Assembly: GCF_003473485.1 (NCBI RefSeq)
Contig: NC_053044.1
Span: forward strand, 50,198,091-50,262,090
Source of the DNA: Medicago truncatula
Taxonomy: Eukaryota; Streptophyta; Magnoliopsida; Fabales; Fabaceae
Reading direction: 5' to 3'
Length of the DNA stretch: 64,000 nucleotides
Shown: piece by piece, positions 1 to 11,205 of the stretch
How the letters are laid out: each line of letters starts with the position of its first letter
How positions within the stretch are numbered: position 1 is the first letter of the stretch
Position numbers and translations under genes: made by a program
The notes under the pieces: generated by a model
What the model was told of the DNA's origin: nothing
Databases searched by the model: none
Seen by the model: only the letters and a program-made list of their open reading frames with translations

Positions 1-1481
1 TAAACAATTTCATCATCATTTCATATAATCTTGAATATTTTGAATTATCAAAAAGTTATGGAGAATTATATAATCTTGAATGAGTAAAAAAACATTATGA
101 ATCATAAGATCATTTTCAGATATTCTCTAAAGAAATTACATAATCTTAACTCATGATTCAACTCATTCAAAAACGCTTAAATAATTATATCGGAGGTTCA
201 TATTTTGTTTTCCTTGTATGTTTATTTCTAGTAAATGTACATATGACATTTGATGATGGAAACTTCATTCTCTAAAAAGTGAAAAGCATCTCACTGATTG
301 GGGAAAAACTTCCAAAAAAATTGAGTGGAATCCGCCATGCCAATCGCGTCTAATATTTGGAGTTTTGTGACCTCATTTCCAAAACCAGCACAACAATTGC
401 TGTTGGACTAGACAGGGACCCAACGTAACAAACCACCAAATTTCTTAACACACTACTAATCTCACCCTTCTATATGCATTACAATCTAATCCAATACAAT
501 AATTGTGTTTGCAAACAAATTATTTATGCCTAATTTCAACTTGTATCTTTTTCTTCTGTTAAATAACGGGGATTATGACACTCCGTAAGATTGCAACCAC
601 AATAGTCAATGACTACTCATAAACAATCAATCAAAAACTAAGACCACAATCCAACTCGGATAATTTTTATTTTTTTTCCATTTCCATAGCTTGCCTCCAT
701 CTCTATCAAAGATAGTCTTATTTAAGATAATTTTTGAGCACATACTAAAAACCTAGATAAAATTCGAACATTGATAGGTCACATTGTTAAACTAGATCTA
801 AACTCGTTGGTATTTAAATTATCTTATACCATCAACAATTTTTTTACCTTATAAGAATACAAAGATAATTACTTATTGTATGTCTTATAATTTGTGACTT
901 ATTTGATCATTTCACTTAGATAAGAAAAAATATATACATGAAAGAAAGAAAGAAAAAAAATAATATTTTACTAAATTACTCGAGTATCGATTATTCGATT
1001 TATTCATAATTAAACATTAACGCAAAAGTGGAAAATATTGAATTGAATGTGAAGTATTACATTAAAAATTAAAAGTGTCATTTTTTTAACTTTTTTTTTT
1101 TGTTGCAATACCTATACCTAATGTGAAATTGGAAGGAAGTGAGTAATAAAAATATACACACACTTCCTTAAAAAAAATAAAAAATAAAAATAAAAATAAA
1201 TACACACACAAATAATAAATGCAATGTCTTATATGTATGAAAAAGTATCTAAAAAAGGGCACACAAAGTCCAAAGAGAGTTATTGACAAGGACTCAACCC
1301 TTTCCTTGTTTTCCGGTTTTCTTATCCCTCCTAAAAACCTTTCTTAAAATTCCATCCATACAACAAAGAGAAAGATCATTCACAACACCTTTCCATATCT
1401 CTCTTCACCCAAAAAGAAAAAAAAAGTATTATAGATAGACCTAACAATTCCAAACACTTCATCAAATCTTGTCAAACTGTT
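1..1481. other. Upstream flank and leader of BKI1 gene
   Basis: AT-rich DNA with no convincing gene. An A-rich, low-complexity stretch at about 1160-1210 and the C/T-rich tract at about 1300-1420 fit a plant promoter and 5' leader for the gene starting at 1482, but I cannot fix a TATA box or start site. The reading frame on the minus strand over 1086-1289 is low-complexity and is not treated as a gene. Confidence 0.5.
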
Positions 1482-2369
1482 ATGGAAACACAACAACACC
1501 AAAACATCATTGAAGAAGAAAAAAACAACCATTCAATCCAATTAGAACAAACATCATCACCAAAACATCCTTCTTCACCCCCCTCTTCTTCTTCTTCACC
1601 TTCTCATGAATTTTCTTTCACAATTTCTCTCCACTCTAATTCCTCCACAACAATCCATGACAAATCCAAACCACCTTCACCTTCTCTTGCACTTGATTTA
1701 TCTCCAGCTGATGACATTTTCTTCCATGGTCATTTACTTCCTCTTCATCTCCTTTCTCACTTCCCTTCCTCACCGCGATTTTCCACCAATTCAAATGATA
1801 GTTTCACTCTTCCAATAAGAGAATTATTACAAGATGAAAAGATTAGAAAAGACACTAGCAGCTGCAACACCAGCCACAGAGAAGACAATATCAACATCAA
1901 CATCAACAATACAAGAGGAGTTACAAAGGATGAAAACAAGTCCACCAATACTAAAGCTAGTAGTTTCTCATTGTTTGGATCATCAAAAGGAAATCATAAC
2001 AATAAAGAGAAGCATAACAAGAAGAAACTTGTTGGGTATGATATGATTCAAGCATTGAAAAAATACTTAAAAAATGTGCAACTTTTTAGAGGGAGAAGAG
2101 AAAAGAATGGATTCCATGGAGAAGCTTATTCACGTTCAGGGAATTTAATAAGGAAAAATAAGCCAGAAGTGAGAGGTAGTAGAGGAGAATATTCAGCACC
2201 AGCTTCAATGAGAGCTTCTCCAACAAATAGTGGCTTATTGCTTGCAACAGGTGGTTCTCTTTCTTCATCTTCTTCTAATAATAGTTCCATGGAAGAGTTA
2301 CAAGCAGCTATTCAAGCTGCAATTGCTCACTGCAAAAATTCTATTGCAAAAGAAGATAAGCTCAGTTAA
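1482..2369 (+). CDS. BKI1: BRI1 kinase inhibitor 1-like protein (MAKR family)
   Basis: Single-exon gene for a 295-residue protein. BKI1 sits on the plasma membrane, binds the kinase domain of the brassinosteroid receptor BRI1 and blocks pairing with its co-receptor; on hormone binding it is phosphorylated and released, and then binds 14-3-3 proteins. Seen here: a Ser/Pro-rich N-terminus; the family block around residues 78-118 (FFHGHLLPLHLL, then a Phe-Thr-Leu-Pro-Ile stretch); a Lys/Arg-rich membrane-targeting segment at about 178-209 containing YDMIQALKKYLKNV and FRGRR; a Ser-rich block SAPASMRASPTNSG at 238-251, plausible for phosphorylation and 14-3-3 binding; and the C-terminal helix SSMEELQAAIQAAIAHCKNS at 268-287, which is the BRI1-docking motif. 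Length is near the roughly 340 residues of the Arabidopsis protein. The start is the first ATG after a long leader. No defect is seen. Other MAKR proteins are less likely because of the C-terminal motif. Confidence 0.92.
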   Translation: METQQHQNIIEEEKNNHSIQLEQTSSPKHPSSPPSSSSSPSHEFSFTISLHSNSSTTIHDKSKPPSPSLALDLSPADDIFFHGHLLPLHLLSHFPSSPRFSTNSNDSFTLPIRELLQDEKIRKDTSSCNTSHREDNINININNTRGVTKDENKSTNTKASSFSLFGSSKGNHNNKEKHNKKKLVGYDMIQALKKYLKNVQLFRGRREKNGFHGEAYSRSGNLIRKNKPEVRGSRGEYSAPASMRASPTNSGLLLATGGSLSSSSSNNSSMEELQAAIQAAIAHCKNSIAKEDKLS

Positions 2370-3630
2370 ATTTCTCATACTCTTAGACACATCATAGATT
2401 TTTTTTTTTTTTTTTTTTTTTTGTTCCTATAGTTGTTTTGTATTTACTGTCTATAACTTTTTTTTTTCCTAGTTGTATTGTAGCTAGTTATTGTCATAGT
2501 TGTCACATTTTATATTAATGTTCAATCTATATCTGAAAATTCACCTCAGGTTATACTTAAATACCTATAACTATAAGGGAGGACTTGCTTCATAAAAAAA
2601 ATAAAAATAAGGGTAGGACTTGCTACTACTCCCCTACTCCAATATATATTATTTTAGCAAAATATCTTTTAATTATTATTTTAACAAAAACATGAATTCT
2701 TTTTTCTTTCTATATTACTATTAATTATTATTAATATATCTTTGATGAATGTGTATTTATTTTTCTTTTTCAACCTAATTAATATGAAACTAGTATGTTA
2801 AAAAACCATACATATTTTGCTTTAAGTAGCATTATTCATGCAAATATATAAAAGTTGTAATTTAATGTGCATTAGTAACTAAGTGTAACTTCTGTAAAAT
2901 AAAAAAAAAACTAAATGAAATTGTGTGAAAATCGATCAATAGAAATTACTACAGAATTTGTTTCTCTCTTTTACTTGAGATTCAGAGACAAAGAATAACT
3001 GACAAAATTATATATCAGACAAGATTCATAATTTGTGTCTTTTAGCTCAACTTGTAAAGTATTTCGCATATAATTCTGAAAAAAAATCAAGCGACCAGTT
3101 TTGTTCCTAAAAGGTGATATAAACAATATCTTTTGGTAAAATAAAAAAACGAATAATCTGTAGGTGAGTGTGATTGTTGGAATAGGGTTTATTTACTCAA
3201 ACGTTTCAGTTTACATTTTGTGAATATATAAATGAAATGTAGTTGTTAAGGAATTTCGTTTGCACATATATTTGGATTTGAATTTTGTGCATAGAATAGA
3301 ATATAACTTTGTCCCCTAAGCAATCTCACTTAATATTTATTTATCAAACAATCTCACTTAACTTGAATAAGAAGTATTTTGAAGGTTTATAAAGTCAAAT
3401 AAAATACTAACCTTGTGTAATGTTTCCCACAGTTAGGTGTTGAAACATAGCACATGAAGTTGTTTTAACCTCTAAACAATTATATTCTCAAATTCTTTAA
3501 GCATTAGGTGTAATTAATTAATTAATTGTTAGGTGTTGGAGTCACATTTGAGCTCAAACTTACACATTGGTTAGTTAGGTGTTGGAATACAACAAACGGA
3601 TTATTGTACTAACATTAAAAAAGGAAAATA
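2370..3630. other. BKI1 3' flank, no gene seen
   Basis: Begins with a T-run and probable 3' untranslated region to about 2530. The rest is AT-rich with no coding signal. A short direct motif (TTAGGTGTTGGA-like) recurs at about 3433, 3530 and 3575. Confidence 0.4.
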
Positions 3631-3772
3631 TTAACTTGTACCCTTAAAATACATGTTAAGAATTTTACTAATAAAAATTATGTATTACAAATTGTGTTAT
3701 CTTTTTCAATAAATTCTTACCGCTAATAGAATGATATTAATACTTAACATGTGCTCTATAGGCACAAGTTAA
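3631..3772. mobile_element. Small MITE with TTAACTTGTRCCY ends
   Basis: The left end reads TTAACTTGTACCCTTAAAA and the right end, reversed, starts TTAACTTGTGCC; both carry an inner CATGTTAAG. Total is about 142 bp. A half copy of the same ends is at about 4877-4911 and a related element is at 53878-54016. No target-site duplication was resolved. Confidence 0.55.
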
Positions 3773-3860
3773 AATGACTAAAAAAAATTAAATGCTTAAA
3801 TGTTTCAAGCAATAACTTTTCATTTATAGAATATATTTTGTTGACGGAAACAAAATTTTT

Positions 3861-3951
3861 CATTTATCAAACTTTAACTCAGTTGGTAAGGACAATGTAT
3901 AGTATCTGCAAGGTTCGAGGTTTGAACCCCCGGACGCCACAAAAAAAAAAA
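3861..3951 (+). mobile_element. tRNA-derived SINE fragment
   Basis: An A-box-like TTAACTCAGTTGGTAAGG is followed by a B-box-like GGTTTGAACCCCCGG and an A-run. This is a shortened member of the SINE family seen complete at 9207, 22040, 50590 and 53266. Confidence 0.6.
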
Positions 3952-3984
3952 CATAATGAGATATTATGAAATTTAACGTAGGCA

Positions 3985-4796
3985 TTATCTATAATATAGA
4001 TCAATGGATTTTAAAAGATTTTTTTATTATAAAAAAGTCTTGTGGTAATGAATCAAGACTTTTATAAAATATAAATAAATCTTATGGTATTCAATTAAGA
4101 CAATCAAGATTTTTTTTCAATGCAACGAAATCCGTTGATATTCAATTAAGATTTCTCACAACTTATAAAATGTCTGTTGCTATTAAAAAAATTAATAGAT
4201 TTTGATGGATTTTTTATGGAGTGGATTTTGAGAGACTTTTTAATTAAAAATGTCAACACACTTCTCATTTAACAATCTCACAAAAATGTGTGGGATTTTG
4301 TGAAACTCTCACAATTTTCTTTCCAGATTGTCCAATGAGATTCCAGGTTCATAGAGGAAGGTCATTTATTACCAACGGTCGATTGTGAGACTACCTTCAC
4401 CGGAATAATGTTCTACTTCACCAGACTACCTCGTCAAATAAAATCCCTATCAATTATACTTATTTTTTAAGGATTTATTACATTCTTAAAAAATAATTGG
4501 CAATAATTTATTATGACACATTTTAGAAATGAATATAATAGTGTAGTACAGTGTTGAAAAAAATAAAAACGTCCTTAAGCATCTAGGAAAAATACAATTA
4601 ACTTCTTGATATAAATCCATTGAAATCTTGAAAGTCATTTAAAATCTTAGGATATAAATCCCTTGAAATCCAAATTACAAATCTTGAGAATCTCTTAAAA
4701 TCGTAAAAGTCATTAAAATCTTCAATAATCTTTTAAAATCCACTGGACTTTTTCATCAAAAATTGTCTTTTAAAATCGTAATCCAATACACCCCCT
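3985..4796. mobile_element. Degenerate foldback element
   Basis: The left part (TGGATTTTAAAAGA and many AGATTTT/TTGAAATC blocks) and the right part (AATCTTTTAAAATCCA, ending near GTAATCCAATACACCCCC) are inverted relative to each other. The outer right end resembles common legume MITE termini of the type GGGGGTGTATTGGATTACGA. Edges are approximate and no target duplication was found. Confidence 0.45.
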
Positions 4797-5999
4797 TAAT
4801 TATGACACAATGATCAATAAATGGTTATATGTTTGCGAATATGCAATTATTTATTTATGAATCATTTAAGGGTAGTGATAACTTGTGCTCTTAGGGCACA
4901 TGTTAAGAAACTTAAAAAAGAAATATTCTCTAAAATTTTTGGGGTGGTTTTTAAGGGTTTTTGTTCGAACCGGTGTTTTGCGGCAACCGATTTTCCTTTG
5001 TATTTTCTTTTTCTTTCACCCGAGCTTATTAGTGCATCTTGTACAGATTTGTTGGTTAATAATATTTGTCATTTAAAAAAAAAAAAAAATGTTCAAAAGC
5101 GAATATTACTATCACTTTTCTTATGAGATTCTTCGTAACTCAGCTCGAATAAATTTCAACGATGAATGTTACGAAAAGACGTATATATGATCACATGAAA
5201 CTACCTGTAATAGGTAGATACAAGAATTTTTGGTGCTGACATACCAACACACAGCAGTCAAATCTTTTCAACTCTATTTGCATATCTGTTTTTCTTTTTC
5301 TTTTCTGCGTGATTACTTGGTTTAAATCCCTTTGAACGGAAAATGTTTGGACCATATAATACTAAATTCTCTTGCCAGATAATCGGTCCTGCCCTGTCAC
5401 AATCACGTCCACATAATAAGAAAGACTCAATTCATGGAACCCATGAAGGTAAGGTTACAAAATGATAGTGACATATTTGTACGTAAACACCAACACGTTC
5501 TCAACAGGCTTAACGATTATGAAAGCTCTATAACACCAACAAAAAGGAAGAGCAGGGAAAATCACATTTACATCATTATTATACAATTATACAATTTCAA
5601 TTTTAGTTTTAATTTACAAAAATTGACACCAGACAAAGGGAAATCTATGTAGTCAAAGATACAATATTGATCATATGAATTGCAGGCCCTACACTGCTAC
5701 AAATTATGGAGTAAAAAAAAAAAATATCGTTAACAAGTGTCTAACGTATTGTTTAACATTCAATTAAATGAAATTTTGTCTTAAAAGTATAACTTGTTAT
5801 TTTTGCCAAAACAATAATTACACAACTTTTTTACATAAATTTACTCTTTTTAAAACTTTAACCAATATCTTAAAGACACTCGATAGTATTCTAAAAAAAA
5901 AATCCCAAATGAGATATTAATGTTATAATTATGAAATGAAATTAAAGGATATATGGTACGATGATCGGGTAAGAATAGCATGGCTACATAATGAATTAA
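4797..5999. other. Gene-free stretch, possible LINE 3' end
   Basis: At about 4940-5088 a T-rich segment ends in GGTTAATAATATTTGTC and a 13-base A-run, which resembles the 3' tail of a plant LINE. No matching target duplication was found, so this is only suggestive. The rest (5089-5999) shows nothing recognisable. Confidence 0.3.
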
Positions 6000-6167
6000 G
6001 GCTAAAATATGGTTTTAATCCCTGCAAATATGCCTCGTTTTGGTTTTAGTCCTTGTAAAAAAAAATTTGTTTTTGGTCCTTGCAAAATTTTATTTTCAAA
6101 AACAAAAATTTTTGCAGGGACCTTTTTAAAAAACAAAATATTTTGTAGGGACCAAAACCATATTCAT
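6000..6167. mobile_element. Short foldback MITE
   Basis: The left end GGCTAAAATATGGTTTTAAT is mirrored by ACCAAAACCATATTCATG on the right. The inside is built of repeated GGTCC(C)TTGCAAA-type and TTTTTGCAGGGACC-type blocks in opposite orientation. It belongs to the widespread legume ...GGTTTTGGTCCCTGCAAA... MITE group. Confidence 0.6.
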
Positions 6168-6249
6168 GAAAGTTATTCCAAGGCCTCAACATAAAATCTC
6201 TTAAAGTTATTCCAACAGCATGTTCATGAAAGTTCATAAAATAATATGT

Positions 6250-7231
6250 AAGGAATAGAAAGCAACAACAAAATTCTCATCCCGTTACGTATCAAAGCAC
6301 CTAAGACACACGTGAAAGAAGATCCACTCACGACTGCAACTATTCTTGATCACCTGCAAGTTACCCAATTGTGAGGGCAACATTTCCAAGCAGAAAGGGT
6401 GAGATTTCACATTCAATAATAGTAAGCATATAATTCATCAAATGCATTTAACAACACAAACATCATCAATTAATCATAATAATTCTTCATATAATACTTC
6501 ATTAACAACTTATGGATAGATGACAACTTATCAACAACGACTATGCAACATCTACGACTTCAACTCGACAATGCAACTACATCTTCTTAATCATGCATGT
6601 GGTACCAACCAGGGCATCAAACCCTCAACATAAAGAGCATAAATACACTCACAGGGCATCAAGCCCTCAACGTAAGAGCAAAAGCTCACAGAGCATCAAG
6701 CCCTCAACTTCAAATGAGTATGCATGGACTCAACAACTTACAACTTGGACAACATCAACAACTTATATGACTCCAATACTTTTAACCCTAATTCTCAAAT
6801 CCTAAAACTTTAACCTACAACCATGTTAAATTCAATTTCAGAATCACATACTCAGAATTATTGAAGGTTAGTCCCACCCTTACCTTAGGATTAACGATCG
6901 GCAGCCTCTCTTCTTGGTTCTTCTCTTATCTTGTTTTCTCCCTTTTTCTTCAAAACTTGTTTCTAAGTAAAAACTATTCTGACTTAGGTTTCTCCTATTT
7001 ATTCCTCAACCCTCTTTATCTTATTTCCACTTATTCCCTCAAATTCTTCCAAATTCCAAAACAACCCACACAACTTAATCTTATTTTATTTTCAAATCTT
7101 ATTCTATTAAATTATAAAATAAGCCACTTAATAAATCAACAACACATCATAAAAATCATATAAATCACATAAGTCATAAAAATAGACTCTAAATTCAATA
7201 AAATACTCTAATAATTAAATAGGGTGTTACA
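6250..7231 (-). mobile_element. Probable LTR (solo or fragment), minus strand
   Basis: The right edge reads AGGGTGTTACA, the reverse of the TGTAACACCCT start typical of Ty3/gypsy LTRs. The interior has a promoter-like composition and no coding frame. The left edge is uncertain, and no 5-bp target duplication was confirmed. Confidence 0.45.
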
Positions 7232-7510
7232 TCACGGCCGTACCAAGTCTAGCACGGGCGTGCCAAGCTTCTGACTTGAGGGAGATGTATTTTTGTCTCC
7301 GAATCTTCGTATTTTTGCACCGAATCAGCTCCATAACGCCTTTCTTTTGCTCCAAGACTCAATACATCAAATATTCATTCCTGAAATATAATAATATGCA
7401 ATTGAAGTAAAGTAGCTCAAAAAGGAAATAATATTAAAATAAAATAAACTTAAATCTAATTAAAACGAAACTAAATATTAAGCTAAAACATATAATTATT
7501 GACTCATCAC
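7232..7510 (-). mobile_element. Fragment of another gypsy-type LTR or flank
   Basis: Contains CACGGCCGTACCAAG and CACGGGCGTGCCAAG, GC-rich paired motifs common in LTR-adjacent parts of legume gypsy elements, followed by non-coding AT-rich DNA. It may belong with the LTR to its left. Identification is tentative. Confidence 0.35.
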
Positions 7511-7617
7511 TATGACTATAAGTGTATTATAATTTCATAAAATAACTCGATCTTGATGGTTTAATTCTTACATTCAATGTATTGAAAATTGAAATGTTTA
7601 ACTTTTATAAATGGTTC

Positions 7618-7790
7618 ATGTTAACCGGTGCTCCCGGACACTGGTTAAGGAAACCAAAAAAATAAAGTTTTAAATTGAAAAATATACTTTGTTGACTTTT
7701 AAAGGATTGACAACATAATTTCCAATGCAATACATACAATGTTTGCTTCTTAACCATAGGACATTGGTTAACATTTCCCTTTATAAATAA
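7618..7790. mobile_element. MITE with ATGTTAACC ends, copy 1
   Basis: The left end ATGTTAACCGGTGCTCCC and the right end CATTGGTTAACATTTCCC are inverted repeats around an AT-rich core with a TTGACTTTTAAAGG block. A second copy of the same family is at 53658-53832. Confidence 0.65.
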
Positions 7791-7903
7791 ATATATTTTT
7801 GGTTGATTTTTTTTTTTTTTTTTATCAAGTAACCTAGAGGCTAGAATTCACTTATCTTTTTTATCTATTATTTTTATTTTTAAATTCTTAACAAGTATTA
7901 AAA

Positions 7904-7904
<1 letters not shown>

Positions 7905-7968
<64 letters not shown>
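7905..7968. repeat. (AT)n microsatellite, left of foldback element
   Basis: Uninterrupted AT dinucleotide run of about 64 bases, directly abutting the foldback element at 7969. Confidence 0.95.
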
Positions 7969-7970
<2 letters not shown>

Positions 7971-8717
7971 GAAATGCTAATACACACCCACCTTAATTTT
8001 AAAAGGTGTGCATTAGCATCCTACACCTATTTAATTTAGACAAAAAATACCCTTCCTCTCTTTTTTAATTGTCCTTAAATGCATATCCTTTATAGTAATT
8101 GTCCAACCCCCACATCATAGTTTCTCTCTCCACTCCTCAAATCCTTCACTTGATCCAACCAAAAAAAAATCTTCACACGTGGCTAGCTTGTGTGTTTGTT
8201 TGAACTGGAAGGTCCATAAGCCATGGAAATTGGAACTCAACGGAGATGATGATGATCCATTCGATGCCAAACAAATAGATCTTACTAGTTCATACCCTGG
8301 TCGGTCAAAGTAACAAGCTCAGTTGTAGTGATGTCATAAAAAAAACCTCACCACACCCCAACGAGCGTTGAAACGATGTTGTTTCGCCGGACTACAATGC
8401 CGACCCTTCCATCCTCGTTCCGGAATATCCTTCAACAACGCAGGATGTCGGTAGCGCGTAGGCGGAGATTTTGGAACTCGGTTGTGCCCTGTTAGAGTCA
8501 CTCCAATAGAAGAGTGGGGCACGTGGAGGGGATTTTTCTTTTGGAGAGATAAGAGAGAGAAACATATGGGTTGGTCCTATGTATGAAAATTACTATGAAG
8601 GACAAGCATTTAAGTACAATTAAAAAAGAGAAGAAGGGTATTTTTTGTCTAAATTAAATAGGAGTAGGATGCTAATGCACACTTTCTAAAATTAAGGTGG
8701 GTGTGTATTAGCATTCC

Positions 8718-8719
<2 letters not shown>
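7969..8719. mobile_element. Long-TIR foldback element with GC-rich core
   Basis: About 750 bp. The terminal inverted repeats extend over roughly 115-150 bases: left GGGAAATGCTAATACACACC, right end reversed CGGGAATGCTAATACACACC, both continuing through CCACCTTAATTTTA, GTGTGCATTAGCATCCTAC and TTTAGACAAAAAATACCCTT. The core (about 8160-8560) is richer in GC and unrelated to the ends. The element lies exactly between two AT microsatellites, so the target was probably an AT/TA run and the duplication cannot be read. Long TIRs with an unrelated core suggest a Mutator-like or Pack-type element. Confidence 0.75.

Positions 8720-8786
<67 letters not shown>
8720..8786. repeat. (AT)n microsatellite, right of foldback element
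   Basis: AT dinucleotide run of about 66 bases. With the run at 7905-7968 it probably once formed one microsatellite, now split by the insertion. Confidence 0.95.
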
Positions 8787-8788
<2 letters not shown>

Positions 8789-9206
8789 ACCAGAGTATTA
8801 ATGATAAGCATATGATGATGAGGTATATGACATACAGAAGGATATGAGAAAGTATGGTCATAAAGTATTCTCTTTATGAAAAAGGACCACCGGCTGCAAA
8901 GTGCTATCGCTGTTTGTACTATGAGTCCAACTAGAACAAAATCCCATTTATTTCGTACGCAAGACGCAAGTGCATGTGTTTATCTTTGACCATAATCCAC
9001 TAAAGTGGATGACACTTCTTACTTATGGTGTACTATCTGTATATGAGAGAATAAGCTCCGCAAGTTCACTGATATACTACACATAAAACCTTCGTGATAT
9101 GTCTAAACATATTTTTGGTAAAGAGATTTATAATTTGTTATATTGAGGAAGTATAATGTGTCTACTGTCTACCGTACTCGGTTTATACTTTAAATTTTAT
9201 TGCTCA
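8787..9206. other. Gene-free stretch
   Basis: No gene or repeat recognised. The last 12 bases (9195-9206) are the left target-site copy of the SINE that follows. Confidence 0.4.
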
Positions 9207-9359
9207 CTTAGAGAAGTTTAATAAACATTCCCGTGAACTTAACTCAATTGGCAGTGATATTTGCATATTATATGCAGGGGTCGGATTTCGAACCCCGGAC
9301 ACCTTATTTCTCCACAGTTAAATTGTGTGAGCTCTAGTCACTAGGTTACTTGACCAATT
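9207..9359 (+). mobile_element. tRNA-derived SINE, with 12-bp TSD
   Basis: Contains CCCGTGAACTTAACTCAATTGG (A-box region), a B-box-like TTTCGAACCCCGGACACC, and a family tail with GTGTGAGCTCTAGTCACTAGG and TACTTGACC. It is flanked by direct TTTTATTGCTCA copies at 9195-9206 and 9360-9371, a target-site duplication that confirms insertion. Confidence 0.8.
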
Positions 9360-9689
9360 TTTTATTGCTCATATGAGTTCGACTCAACTCATTTCTAACC
9401 CTAGTTCCGTCCACTGATGCCTGCTTTGCATATTTAGCTTGTTGATCGGGAGTTACATTCCAATCCAAAAAGCAACAATCATATCGTAATTTCCAATATG
9501 TTTTGAATGATCGGAAGTTGTGCATTTGACCACGAAAATCTGATTGTCATGTGTCCATGTTGTACCCCTTCACAGATGGGCTTTGGTCTGTCTAACCCCC
9601 GACATATTTTTCTCCATCATTGTAGCTGATTTTATTTTATTCACAAGATATTTTTCACTTCATGTACGAGACTAATAATATTTTTTTAG

Positions 9690-10800
9690 AAGGTTGATAA
9701 CATATAAATCAGTTAAGGTTTTTAGTCCCTTTTAGAGCCAATTTATAGTAAAATTAGCTAGTTTAAATGTATTTTAGTTAAGTTTTGTAAATAATTCATT
9801 AGAAAGTCATGAACGGACAAGAACGACTATGATTGTGCTATGTTTTTTATAAGTTTGTCAATGTTGATTATTGGGGCATAGTCGTTACAAAAGTTTTAGT
9901 GTGAAGACAATGGAGCAGGACATGAAGAAACAAGCATTGCTTAGCCTCATCATCATTCGCCACATGTGCTATGTGTTGCGCGCCGCGAGTTCAGAAAGAA
10001 TTGTCCAGGATCAGGCTTGCATCAAATCGTGTCGCGAGACTCCAAAGGGAATGCAACTAGAATAGCCTCATCATGACTCCCCTCACGAGATTAATGCTCG
10101 TGTCGCAGGCTCAACTTTTCTCCAAAATCTTGGAAAACGCACAAGTATATATATAACCCCTAGGTTAAAGAAGACGAAGGCAGACACATGATTTATGAAT
10201 GATTTGTGCGATTAAAGCTATTTGGGAACCAAGGAATCATCAACCAATGATTCTTTACACATGCTTTCTTATTCATATTCATTAATACATGTTTAGGAAC
10301 AATGGGTAGCTAATTCTTTCTAGGTTAGATAATGAAAGATGAACTTCTCTTGTAATTGTTTGATCATGTAATTGTAAATAATTATATGAATTTCAGTTGA
10401 TTATTTTTGCTATTTTATTCAATTATACATGTGTTTAATACTTTTTGTGGGTTTACGAATGTCCATGAATTGATCCAATTTGAATAAATACTAACCCTAG
10501 CTTTGATAGTTGAACTAGTATAATTGTTCAATTGTTTCTTATTATAGACATATTTTAAGGATATTGTGTACAAAATTTATCGTTCTTAAACCTTCAAAAG
10601 TTATGGGTTCACTTAAGACATTATGGAGTAGTAACATTTGAAGAGAGTTGGTGACAAAGACATTAATATAGTTATTTTGATCAAATGTCTTAAAATCAAG
10701 TATTCAATTCACACTAGGTTCATAGTTTGTAGTTATCCAAACAATTCAGAAAAGGGACTAATCATCGTCGCGTTAATTTAGTTATTGTTGCATTCACAAA
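9690..10800 (+). mobile_element. Degenerate LTR-retrotransposon LTR-like segment
   Basis: Non-coding DNA with features of a gypsy-type LTR: a GC-rich block with GCGCGCCGCGAGTTC and TCGCGAGACTCC, a TATA-like AAGTATATATATAACCCC at about 10143, and then a stable downstream block (GGGTAGCTAATTCTTTCTAGG at about 10304). No gag or pol reading frame remains and the edges are not defined. Confidence 0.4.
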
Positions 10801-10841
10801 ACTGAATTTAAAGTTTGTAAGACATATTTCTTCTAATCATA

Positions 10842-11010
10842 GGTTGGATGAAACTCAATTGTGACGGGGCATGTAAAGAGAACAATGAGCTCACGAGTTG
10901 TGTAGGAGGCTTGTATTTAGGGCTTGACATGACTTGAACATAAGGTGTATCTCATCTAACATGGAGAGTGACTCAAACATTCTAGTCGACATGGTCACTA
11001 ACAACTGCAG
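10842..11010 (+). pseudogene. Decayed RNase H fragment of a LINE
   Basis: Read in the + direction, the translation GWMKLNCDGACKENN...VGGLYLGL matches the start of the RNase H domain of plant LINEs (W-x-K-x-N-x-DGA). About 70 bases further on, ESDSNILVDMVTNN matches the later Glu-x-Asp-Ser strand. The two parts are out of register and interrupted, so this is a dead remnant. It is unrelated in detail to the better-preserved LINE at 29031. Confidence 0.6.
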
Positions 11011-11205
11011 AGTCAATATGTACATCGCCCTCTCTGATATTCTATAATCTCCTTTTACAATCTTTACAGACTCATTTTGATGATATTTACCGGATTTATG
11101 TCTTTTTTTTTTTTTTTTTTGCGGTGGCCGAGGTTTGAATTTCAGACCTTATATATATCATGCAATGTCTCTACCACCTTAATTAAATTCACGAGAACCC
11201 AGATT

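Noticed and set aside
1086..1289. 67-codon open frame, minus strand
   Set aside because: Phe/Tyr-rich low-complexity translation of an A/T tract upstream of BKI1; no family resemblance.
4821..5126. 101-codon open frame, plus strand
   Set aside because: Overlaps repeat-like DNA and an A-run; translation resembles no protein.
6593..7163. Two open frames of 70 and 100 codons
   Set aside because: Lie inside an LTR-like segment, with low-complexity Leu/Phe/Ser translations.
8649..8861. Open frame with Tyr-Ile repeats
   Set aside because: Direct product of the AT microsatellite.
9230..9330. tRNA gene candidates at A/B-box sites (also 22050, 50650, 53280, 54790)
   Set aside because: The boxes belong to SINEs with target duplications and A-runs; no full cloverleaf with paired acceptor stem is visible.
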